Positions 12,901-24,900 of a stretch of 64,000 nt of DNA are shown here, piece by piece. The DNA lies in assembly GCA_940671915.1 (NCBI GenBank), contig CALNVZ010002974.1, positions 36,670,483-36,734,482 on the forward strand, written 5' to 3'. This stretch comes from Paracentrotus lividus (Eukaryota; Echinodermata; Echinoidea; Camarodonta; Echinidae). The notes beneath the pieces were generated by a model. The model was not told the origin of the DNA. It did no database searches and saw only the letters and a program-made list of their open reading frames with translations. The position numbers and the translations under genes were made by a program. Position 1 is the stretch's first letter, and each line of letters begins with the position of its first letter.

Positions 12901-15900
12901 ATTGACTAACACTAAACCCTAGGGATTAAGAAAAAGTTCATTTCACACTCGGTGTTAGTGTTGGTGTTGGCCAACGTTTGGTTTGTCTGGTGAATAATAA
13001 GGGCAGTGGAGGCTCGAGTGGCAGAGTATGAAAATCTTATTTTACATAATAATTAATCAATTAATATATTAGACCAAAGAGGGTACTTCAAGACCTACAA
13101 AATTGGTTAGTTTTGGGGTTAACGAGATGGATTCACAAATTGGCTACTTACTCTTCAAACCTGACAAGGGTCCAAGAAATTTCATCTAAATTCTTTGCAA
13201 AAAATGATTAGAAAATATAAAATAAGATATTCCGTAGTAAATCGTATAGGGAATAAATATCATCAACATGGATGGATTCTCAATCTATATTTTAGGAACA
13301 AAAGGCATGATCAATCACTGCTAATCTGAACCGATGTACTAAATTATAGGATCTGGGGGCTACGCGCTGCGCGGCCCGGCCTGGCTTTGAAGTGAACTAG
13401 GTAACGCTCCATTTCCTGCTGCTTGCAAAAAACTGCCCAAGATGTGAACTGTAAACTTACTGTTTTATCAAAAAATATCCATCATGAGGTAAATTTGTAT
13501 CAAAGAGAGGTTTGAAGAAGGATTAATATTCAATTTACTGGTATGATTCTAACCTTTTAGAGCCTTCTTCAGGTATATTCGAACAGTTTTAAACAACAAA
13601 ATCGGTACTTCGCTACGAATTGCGTCGACGCCATTTTTCTTCAGACGGTGTTAGGCTATCGATCCGCGCCGCATGTTGGGATATCGGTATCGACTCTCAT
13701 CTTGATCTGAGCTCGGTGTTTGAGCTCGATTTTAGCAGAATTTAACTCTGCTAACACTAACACCAACACCGAAAGTGAAATCACTCATTGCATATACAAG
13801 AACTGCTCATTTTGTGTTGGAAGTGTGCATGCAATTTTATTCAGTAGTTTTTAGAGGACACCTTTACACATACAGTCTGTGTAAAAAAAAATGGTACAGT
13901 CAGAAAAAAAAAATTTAGGTGTGAAATCTTTTCAAATAATTTGTGTATGTGGTACCAAATTAAAGCCATAAGATTTTCTTGCTGGTGCGCTTTGGTCTGT
14001 ATAATTTGCTTTCATAAAACAAAAGTTATGCTAAATTTTGTGCGATGAGGAACAAATCAAAATTACTCACTTCCATTGTTCTGAGGCGCTTAATTCATGG
14101 CCATTATGCGAAACCTATATAAAGGCATGGGAGTGTGTGCGAAAAATGGATTTTTCTTGATGTAGAAAACTAGTCATATCTCAAAACTTACAGCACCAAA
14201 TGTGATGAAAAAAATATTAGAAGAAAGTCTGATTTTCCTGCTTTATGAAAGTACCAAACAATACCAGGATGTGATCAATCTTCATACTATAAAAAAAATG
14301 TTTTCCACTTGTACCATTTTATCTGATACAGACTTTAGTTTGAATCGCAGTACATTCTTTTTTAATGTTTTTTTTTTTATTTAGTACATTCATAAACTTT
14401 ATCGAACTAAGTCTTTGACATTGTTGTCATACAATGTACCTCTTAATGCCTTTAGTATTCAATTGTCCTAATGATACTCATACTGATTAAAGAAATCTTT
14501 GTCCAATTGCAGTTTGAGCTATGCAGGAACCTATGACACCAGGGGAGGAGAGAGCAGTATCTCAAGTCCAGAAACTCACCTAGGGGCAGCTGGTACCACT
14601 TACCTAGCAGACAAACTGAGTGACATTCCAAGACACAGGATGATTGTTGATGGTTATCAAACAAGAAGTACACCGAGGCATGCTGTCACTGTCCTCAGAT
14701 CAGATCATGGCATCAGGGATTTCTTTTTGGATTCTCTTGATATTCGAGGTAAAATTGTGTTTGTGTAATAGAATATATTCAAGATTATTTTATGGATGTG
14801 GTTCTCTGTTTACCAAGAAGCACTGTTGGTACACAAACTTTAACAAATATACCTCTAGACAACAGGCACATGATGATGCATGAACAATAATTTGTAACTT
14901 GTATGTCGCACATAATCCTATATTGTGGCTTCATTGTTTATAGAAAAAGATTGATAATGCAAGGTCCACATATCTGTTTTTTATCTCACTTTTTTCTCAG
15001 GATATGCATACCTAGAACTTGGTCATCCAACTTCATCTTTGGATGTTGCCACCATGATTGGAGACAAATCAGCTACTGTCTTCCTAAGAAGTGGACACAT
15101 ACTACTAGTCGACACAGCACTTACAAGTAACACAACATCCTTGACACAATCTAACTTTGAGGTTGAAATAGAAGGTATCTTGTCATTCCCTGGAAAGCTC
15201 TCCATTGATCAGACAACTATGGTTGTATCTGGACAGCTTGCCGTTGAGAATGTGGAAGTGGAGGAGGATAGCAGGCTCGAGTTTCTTGACAGTGCCATCA
15301 TAGTTAGCAGAAATGAGAGCATCTTTGTACCGCTTTCACCACCAGGGGAGTTCTTTTTTGCATCCCTAACTCTGAAACGAGGCTCAAGCTTTATGACTGC
15401 AGGAGGCTTGTTAATCAGAGGTGGGCTGTTCCACTTGAAGATCGATGTTCTTGTGGAATTTGACTTCATCCGTGTAATGACCAATGAACTGATTGTTGAA
15501 GAAGGCGCTACATTGAGTGTGAGTGGTAAGAGCATGTCCAATGTGGGTCAAGACATTGGAGGAGCATGTAATGGTGGAGGTTATGGTGGTCCAGGAGGTG
15601 TTGGCAATGAACAGGATCCCACAGAGGCGAATCCTTCCTTTGGTACCATCTATGAACCCACGTTGTTTGGAACAAAAGGTGAGGGAAGTCAAGGTGGGTA
15701 TGGAGGTTCTGTGATCACAGTCAATAGTGAGGATATCAGGATTGATGGAACCCTAGAGGCTAATGGAAGGGATTCCACTCAAGGAGCTGGAAGTGGTGGA
15801 AGTGTATGGATTCGTGCCAAACGTGATCTTAGTGGTAACGGTCTTGTCTCAGCATCAGGGGGATCTTCATCATCCTCCAACTGTGGAAGTGGTGGAGGTG

Positions 15901-18900
15901 GGCGCATAGCCATACATGTATTACCAAGGGCAACTTTACTGTATCATGGAACTTACAGTGCTGCAGGAGGAAGTGGTCATGGGGGACATGGTGGTCCTGG
16001 ATCCATATACTTCAAACGGTACAAAGATGAAGACTACACTGATGAACTTGTTATTGACAACAGCAATGGTCAGTCTCTCTTGTACTTCACCCTCAATGAA
16101 ACCTGGACTGAAGGTCATCTTGATATCTTAGAGCTGAATAACAATGTTCTATTCCATCTGCCTGTGAGGAGCCTGGAATTGTATTTTAATTTTAATGTTA
16201 TACGCATTGTCTAGCGTGGCGGCGGCTTTATAACCTGTGACTCATCCGCTTTTCTCTCCGTAGGTAAAGGTACCTCTATTTATTGTTCTCGTTAAATTTT
16301 ACCTAATTTTTAATTTGAAGATTATGTCAGTACAATCGGCTGTAACAGAAATGTGATTGTTATACAAGGAAGAAGATAGGGGAAATAGTTCTTAATGTAT
16401 TTTTGAGAAGATGTGGTTTGATATATTATGTTAATGTTATACGCACTGTGACCCTTGGCGGCAGGCGCTTATGACCTGTGACCTCACTCCGCTTCTTCTC
16501 TCCGTAGGTAAGGGTACTCTATTTCTTGTTCTCGTTATTTTTACTAGTTTTATTAATTGAAGATTATGTCAGTACAATACGGCTGTACAGAAATGCAATT
16601 GATATACAAGGAAGAAGATTAGGTGGAAATAGTTTAAATATGTATTTGAGAAGATGTGTTTTGAAGTGGTTTTGACCTGCTGTCGGTGCTATGCGGTAGG
16701 TGCGGTCTACGTACACACGCATAATAACATAGTTTAATTGTAGAGTCTGACAATACGTCTGACGTCTGACAAAAGTGATATGTCTTAAGATATTAAGTGT
16801 TCTTTCCATTCAGTATTATTCAGTTAGTCTTCTTGTTCTGCTAAACAAAATGGTTATTTACTGTTGTTTATACATATTACTTAAGATATTCTTTTGACTC
16901 CGCTTCTTCTCTCCGTAGCGGCTAGTCCATGTGTTCCAAGAGAGGCTTCTCAGACTGGAGAAGTAATAAAGCCTGAGACCTGAGACCAGTGTCCGTTTGT
17001 ATTTCTTCAGTGATGTGAGTGACCCTACCCCCTTCTCCCTCTAAGTCCTTACCATTCGGCCCTCTTTACAACTCCCTTATGGATAGATCTTGAATATGGG
17101 CTCTGACCAACTGGTACTGCGTTGGGGAGGGTCTATGCGCTCTCTGAATGGAATGCATCACCGGGTGTTGATCTGGTGTTTCACTTTATCAGTATATCCA
17201 AAGTCTTGGTCATGGGTCGAGACACTTCTTTATGTTCGTTAACCTTTTAATGCTCTCGTTTGGGGCGTATCGAGTTCACTCCAATTGCATCTACTGCCAG
17301 GGCTGTGAAGGATCTATCCTTCCTTTTTCAGATCTGTATCCCTTCTTAACCTCGGCGTTATAGATGTGCCACTCGAGTGTCTTAGGGATCACTATATCTC
17401 TCCTTATTGTCGCTTAGAATTACACCGTGAATTTTCCGTTTTTCTTTTACTATGCAGGACTGGACTGTCAATCCAATGGATGGTGTCACCTCGTTTCGTC
17501 GTTCAAGAGAGAGTTCGACAGGTTCCCAACTTGTCCTGCCTGACTGTTAACTTCCATCACTCTGCTTGGCGGGCGAAGTACGAAAAGCAAGCTTCTGTTG
17601 AATATAGGCTTTACCACGGCACGCTTTTCTGAGCCAACTGCTCCGTTCATCCACTGCTAGAGGCCTTTTGCCAGACTTGTTGAGGACTTGGCCACGGAAT
17701 CTTAGTCAGGAAGTTTTGACTGCAGACCCATTATTGTTCCCAACAATTCTGGAGTACGTTCATGCCTAGTACAGCCATCAAGTTTTGCCCCCTTCTCTCT
17801 GCCTCTCTCTCCGCCAACACTAGCACGACCCTCGACGGGATAAGACGTCCTAAGGCGATTACGTCCGTTTCAAACACCCCATCATGGTATAGTCTGCCAA
17901 ACCGGCTGATACTAAGTGAAAGAAGACGGAATAGTTGCAACTTATTAACAGCCGGCTGTAAGTGTTGTTTAAAGAACGATTCTCCCAACTGTCGTTACCT
18001 GAGATCCGATGTCGAGTAGACAGGGAACATTTATCCTACCGAACTGTACTTCCACAGAGTAGCATATCCCCAACGGCGGAAGCATGAAATTCTCACCATA
18101 TCATCCGTGGTGATTGCTGCTACCTCAGAAATATTTCCGAAAGTTTCACTCTGTCCGCTTCGTCGTGGTCTAGCACCCTTGATTAATTACTGGACCAATC
18201 GTAGGGTTCTGAGCTTTGGGCGGTGGTGACTGGGGCGAGATTCCACATCCTGGAGTCTAACCGGTGTCTGGTTGGGGACCAAGATCCTTGAACTCCATAA
18301 ATGGACCAGACATCAGCGGGCAGCCGATTGTGAAGGATACAGGGGAAATCTGCTTCCTGATTCATGGGTTGCCCAGCTGCATATGGAACCGGCTCTGCTC
18401 TATACCTCCGAATGATTCCTACCTCCTGAATTCATCCTGTGTTGAAAACCTTCAGGGTTGTATTCCAGTTTCTTTGACGTCTCCTACGAGGCACTGACGA
18501 GGAGAAATGGCCCATTCTCCACATTGAAGCATGAGTTGTCTCGAGGGGTTACCTGTCCAACCATATAAGACGAAGGAGGATGTTGGTTCTTTATTAGCTC
18601 CTGTACGGCTCCAACCACCCTATCCGCTCTCTTTTACTACAGATATGACAGAAGTAGGATCCTCCATCTGTAGAGTTGATGATGCACTAGTGGAGTAGCA
18701 CTTCCTCTTGTCCTCGCTTCCTCTTGTTGTTCCCTTTTAATGGCAATCTCCCTAAGTTCCCTGAAAGAGATCGATTTGTTTACTTCGAGCATATCTCGTA
18801 GGGTATTCCGTAGAAATAGTCTCCACTCCTCTATAAATTGTTCAGCCAGGGTCCTTCCGGGTCAGAATATATTTTTTGATCTCTCGTTGTCAAACGTAAG

Positions 18901-21900
18901 AACCTACGTTCTAGCTCTACTGCATAATCTCTTATATTCTTCTTCTTCCTTGTTTCCTTTCAGGAAGTGGCGCTGGAGCTCGCCCAGGGGCATGTAGTCC
19001 TTGTACGAGTGCCTCAAAATTCACCAACTCTTCTCTACCGACTTCCCTTCTGCTAGTAACGCCTTTACTTCGGCCCTGGGACCTTCTTTTAATAGTCAGG
19101 AGAATACTCCCCGTTGGTCGACTGGTACAGCGTAACGTACAAAGCAGACTTCATAGCTTCTAGGAACTCCGATACCTCCCCCACTTTTCACTGAAATCGG
19201 GAGTCGTTTTTCAGGAGCATAACAATTTGTGTGAGGCGGTTGGAACTTTAATTCTCTTAACTGGCTTCTGGGTCATCTATTCGACTTTCCTGTTCCACAA
19301 TTCTCGACTTTCCAGATCCAATAATGGCGTGTACGGAGACTCTTTCCATTCACCTTGTGGTGGATTATCCCATCAATTTCCGGGAGAACAGTCTTTTCCC
19401 ACCAACATCTGTACAACCAGACCGGTGGCAGTAGGGAACCTAGTTTGTAAACACTTAAGATCGAGGGTCCATCCTCCTTTACCAAAGGAAATTTCCAGAC
19501 TCGCTTGTAGTCTCATCCCATATTTTACAAACAACCCATGACTATTAATGCGTTTAATTATTTATACCAAAATTCTATATTTTTTGTGTACATTACAGCA
19601 TTGTACCAACATAGACCATGAGATAAAGTAAATTTATATCATCAACTACATCAGCTAAATGAAATGAATAAACATGTAAAATGTAGTGATATTCTAAGCA
19701 AATCAGATAAAACACATGTTTCACTTTCCTGAGTAACTGTGTCTTGCTTCTATTCTGTCCGGGGCGGGGGCGGGGCTTGCATCTTTGGTCCGAGATCCAT
19801 CCTCGTCGCCAGTTGTAAAGAGGGCGAATGGTAAGGACTTAGAGGGAGAAGGGGTAGGTCACTCAGCTCACTCGAAGAAATACAAGGACACTGGTCTCAG
19901 GTCTCAGGCTTTATTACTTCTCCAGTCTGAGAGCCTCTCTTGGAACACATTGGTAGCCGCTACGGGAGAAGAAGCGGAGTCAAAAAGATTTCTTAAGTAA
20001 TATGTATAACAACAGTAAATAACCATTTGTTTAGCAGAACAGAAGACTAACTGAATAATACTGAATGGAAGAACACGTTAATCTTTAAGACATATCACTT
20101 TTTGTCAGACGTTCAGACGTATTGTCAGACGTCTACAATTAAACTATGTGTATTATGCGTGTGTACGTAGCCGCACCTACCGGCATAGCACCGACAGCAG
20201 GTCAAAACCACTTCAAACACATCTTCTCAAAATACATATTAAACTATTTCCACCTAATCTTCTTCCTTGTATATCAATTGCATTTCTGTTACAGCCGTAT
20301 TGTACTGACATAATCTTCAAATTAATAAAACTAGGTAAATTAACGAGAACAAGAAATAAGGTACCCTTACCTAGGGAGAGAAGAAGCGGAGTGAGGTCAC
20401 AGGTCATAACGCCTGCCGCCAAGGGTCACAGTGCGTATAACATTAACATAATATATATCGTGGGTTCATAATCATGGAGATACAGCCAGTGAGACCAGAG
20501 AAGAGGCCATGACAACGCCAACCTACACTATGCACCAGTCTTCTGTGCAAATGAAAACCAGACCTTATCTTCAGAGAGGGAGGTATTTCAGGCTATCAAG
20601 GTTATGACGGATTTTCTACTAGCGACAATAGGAGAACTTAAGCAGTTGGTTCAGCTAAAGAGTCTACAAGGGCGCCGTTCAGCTTATAGACAGCAAAGAG
20701 GGGACCTTGTTTCTATTGTGGGAGGATTGGCCATTTTCAGCGCGAATGTCATGTGAAGAGACGTCAAAGAGCCTGGGACGAAGGTACTTCGAAGGAGTTC
20801 GGGCAACAACGGAACAAAGAAGGGAGTTCTTCCAGATAAACCAGGGGGACACCGGATGGAACACTCTTCTTACTCGCCACAACCACAAACACCTTGGCCG
20901 GAAAGAGTAGATCAGAGGCAGTTTGCTACCAATTATCAGTCAGATCTCCTACGCGAGTTGATAAGATTGATGGTCTTTGCTTGCCTAAAGAGGAAGGAGG
21001 TGTTGCGCAAGCAGAACCCTTCACGTCCCGCAACATGCTTATGCATCAGAGAAGATACAGAACAAAGAACGCGCACCACTTTGTGTAAGGATGTCGTCTG
21101 TCCATGTAGTTCCTCATCCAAGTAAAGTGGCAGATACTGCTGCCGTGCATCTTGCAGAGACGCACCATCCTCCATCGCAGGCTCGGAGTGTGGATTTAAG
21201 CGGGAAGAGCACCCAGGAACCAAGATGAGGTTCGGAGAGGTCCGTCACAGTCTGTACAAGGGCTTCGACTCGACTCCGCAAATTTAGTGAGGCAGGGGGG
21301 AACTCTCATTATCTCCAGAAATTCAGCGTCGTCCATGTCAACATGAGAGCTTTGGTACTAGGATAGAGTCACGGGGACTGAGTTTGTAATTCAAAGTGGT
21401 ATCCTGGGTATTCTGGGCATTTGGTTCCAGCTGGTACTTCAGAGGAAAGATAAAGGGTATTAGGAGAGTTGCGAGGTGGGAACGTCCGTAACAGTGTGAG
21501 TAAGGTGCTTTTTAGCTGGAGCACATAGGAAATATACCCTGCATGATGAAATGTTGAAATGTTCTCATTTTTTAGCAGATGTGTTTGCTTAATTATGTCG
21601 ACAGATTGTCTATTACGTGACAGACAGGGGTTCTAAAAAGGAATAAGAAATAGTAGAAATGTTGACAAAATGGTTTTCTTTCCTGAACCTTTACCTGTCC
21701 TGGACATTTACTGTTTTTGTTATTTGTTATGATTATTGTGGCTTACAGGCAGACAGGCGTACGTACTACGGTATTTTACTGAGTGGGGTAATCATGATAG
21801 GAAAGACAACAATTGGAAAAAAATAGTTGGGTATTGTTGTTGATAGTGTGTAAGTTAGTAAAAAAAAGTTAGTAAAGTAGAATGGTATGCATTGTTTTAA

Positions 21901-24900
21901 GAAATTTGAAGATGCAAGGTTTTGACATTGAAGAATTGAAGTTTGGGTTGATTTTAAAGACCTAATCCCTAAGATAAGTTTTAAAGTGTACTTTTGAAAG
22001 GGTGATGGTTGCTAGCTGAAAGCGCGGTTATTTATATATATAGTGTCAGTAGTTAAATGTGGGTTAGAGTAGTATTGACAGTGAGATTTGGTTCAATGCT
22101 ATTGTTAAAAGCTGGTGTTCTTTTGAGTGAACTACCGAAACAGAAGACTTCCAAGGTGCATATTTGTTGCAGTATCAGATAATATGTATGTTTGGAGCTG
22201 CTTGATGCCTTATGGTCATTTGATTGTGGCCAAGATTAGTAAGTAATTTGGACTCTATGTTATTTTGGGTATGTGTTATATTATCATTCACAAACAAAAT
22301 TCTTTATTCCATTTGGATTTCGACATTCGGATTTATTTCATAGGTTAAGGTAAAAGGGGAATTAGTGTGTACATTTTGAATAGGCTTAGAATGTGATAGG
22401 ATTCATATGTTGTTAAAAGACTATTTGTTTAATGTTTTAGTAGTCATCAAGGGACGATGACTTGGAAGCGGGGAAGGTTGTGAGGAGCCTGGAATTGTAT
22501 TTTAATTTTAATGTTATACGCATTGTTAGCGTTGGCGCGGGCTATTATAACCTGTGACCTCACTCCGCTTCTTCTTCTCTCGTAGGTAAGGGTACCTCTA
22601 TTTATTGTTCTCGTTAATTTTCCTAATTTTATTAATTTGAAGATTATGTCAGTACAATACGGCTGTAACAGAAATGTGATTGTTATACAAGGAAGAAGAT
22701 TAGGTGGAAATAGTTCTATATGTATTTTGAGAAGATGTGGTTTGAAGTGGTTTTTGACCTGCTGTCGGTGTTATGTCGGTATGTGCGGTCTACGTACACA
22801 CGCGTAATACACATAGTTTAATTGTAGACGTCTAACAATAGGCTGAGCCGACCGGCACAATGGTGTCGCAAAAAGAGATATGTCTTAAAGATATTAACGT
22901 GTTCTTCCATTTAGTATTTTTTATTAGTTTCTTGTTCTGCTAACAATGAATTATTTACTGTTGTTTATACATATTACTTAAGATAATTCTTTCGACTCCG
23001 CTTCTTCTCTCCGTAGCGGCTAGTCGATGTACACCAAGAGAGGCTTCTCAGACTGGAGGAGTAATAAAGTACCAAGCCTGAGACCTAAGACCGGTGTCTG
23101 TTTACATTCTGTTCGGGTGCTGATTGTCCCCATCCCTTCCCCCAAGTCCTTACCATTCGGCCCCCCTTACATGCCTGACGATGATCAAACCCGAAATCTT
23201 GATTTAAGGAAGGTAGAAGGGGATGGAACAGGACTCCTGCATATTCATGCCAGCCAGACAATTCTCTACGAACAGACTCTAGGTGAAAATCAAACCCATA
23301 CTACTGTCAACGTTAATCTTGACATAGATGAGCAAGGCATTATTATTTTCTCACCCTTGACGTTCATAGCAGGGAAAGGATCTGTACATACAGCTCTTGA
23401 TCTCCGTGGGCGAATGTTAGGGGTACACGACCTTGTCCTTACCGAAGGTCGCACCATGAAAGTATCAAACACCGCTGTGGCTAGTACTGACACCAACCAA
23501 GACGACACAACAGCTTATACTCCTGGTCGGTTCGTGTTCGGTAGTGTAGAACTTTACGCTGGCAGCCGATGGGAATTTGAAACCAACATGGGAGCTGTTC
23601 TTAAATTGGGCTCACTTGATGCTAAATTCGGCGCAACACTCTCAGCAGACTTTGTCATTGCAGAAATAAGTTCTCTGGATATTGAAATCGGAAGTGTTAT
23701 CACGTGCTCAGGTACAGAGAGGTCCGATTCATCTTCAAAAGAGATTGAGGGAATTGCTTTAAGTGCAGATGCTGGTGCGGGACATGGATCTTTTGGTGGT
23801 GCTGGTGTGGATGGTGTTACTCCTGGTGGACGTCCATATGGATCCCTCTATTGGCCTGTGAGGAGAGGCAGTGATGCAAGCAGCGGCGGAGGAAAGGGAG
23901 GAGGTAAAGAATTTAAGCTCTTTCTATATTTATTTAAATTGGCATTTAAAAACATTCATTTTATTGTGTTTAGGTTTCATATTTGTTGGATTCAATAAAT
24001 GAGCAGACAACATGTTAAAAATGAATTCACTTTAAATAGATGATAGAATTTATTGGACTTTATGTCAAGGGCATTTTAATTTGTTGTTCGCACACACAAA
24101 CAGTAGAAATGACTCATTGTTCATTGTCTGGTTTCACGTTTGATTGGAAGCAATTGATAGGAAGTCTACTTAGAATTAGCCAGGTCAAGTTAATGTGGCA
24201 GAGGGGGATCACGGACGTGGCATGCAAAGAGTTAAATTTTGTTTGTTTGCACATTTTGACCACCTCCAGGCACAGTGCACATTATGTCCAATGACCTCAT
24301 AGTAGACGGTAGTATCTCAGTCAGTGGTGCGGAGGGTGGAGCCAGTGGAGGAAGTGTCATTGTCCAGGCATACTTATTTACAGGTGAGCAAACCTTTCAA
24401 ATACACATCCAAATAATTCAAATAATATATTATTATGCTTTTCACCAAGTGTCCCAAAGCGCTTACAAAGACTATTCGCGCTTTAACAGCATTTTAGAAG
24501 TTTGAATTATTGAAAATAGATTTGGTGAAAATTTATTCAAAGATGATACAAATTTTGGTCATGGTTATGGAATATGTCGGAATGTTTATTCCTAAGGGTA
24601 TGTAGATATTTATGTAACATTTAAAGAATGCTTTACATAATGTTTTAGGCCTATGGGGTTGGTCTACTTTACAGACCAAATTGATTTTGACTTTTCTTCA
24701 AAATGTTTCTCCAGATCAGCCTTTCCACTTTAGACACATGAAAATACAGTCATACACAAGCAGAATTTTATTGAGTCGTGTTCTAAGTGAATTTACTATC
24801 AATAACTGTAATTTGATAAATGAATCCCTTACATTTTTTCAGCATGTATGTGAAATACGCTGTCATATTTTTTTGTTTTTTTTACAGGGAGTGGTGAGAT

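Larger units (their letters stand above)
16163..23171 (+). mobile_element. LTR retrotransposon inside a host coding exon, broken and rearranged
   Basis: Bounded by direct LTRs beginning TGTGAGGAGCC and ending CTTTACA or CCTTACA, and flanked by TGCC on both sides (16159-16162, 23172-23175). A purine-rich tract (GGAAGCGGGGAAGG) abuts the right LTR. A CCHC zinc knuckle of Gag type (CFYCGRIGHFQREC) lies at 20708-20749, plus strand. A third LTR copy lies inside in opposite orientation (19814 to about 20455), next to a primer-binding-like ACTGGCGACGAGGATGG, and sequence left of it reads as the minus strand. Likely Ty3/Gypsy kin; I saw no clear reverse transcriptase or envelope. It is a broken fossil with many breaks and an internal inversion or nested copy. 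Age cannot be judged well: the LTRs differ mainly by short insertions and deletions, which could be age or poor sequence quality. Confidence 0.85.

Noticed and set aside
8686-14512. The 5.8-kb intron as a boundary between two genes
   Set aside because: The exon 6 end (two bases) and exon 7 start (one base) complete a codon, and the module pattern continues across it, so the gene is one.
23027-23998. An open frame starting within the right LTR and continuing into host sequence
   Set aside because: The first part is LTR sequence that happens to be open. The real coding part is the host exon from 23176 to 23903. A start from an LTR promoter is possible but has no support here.
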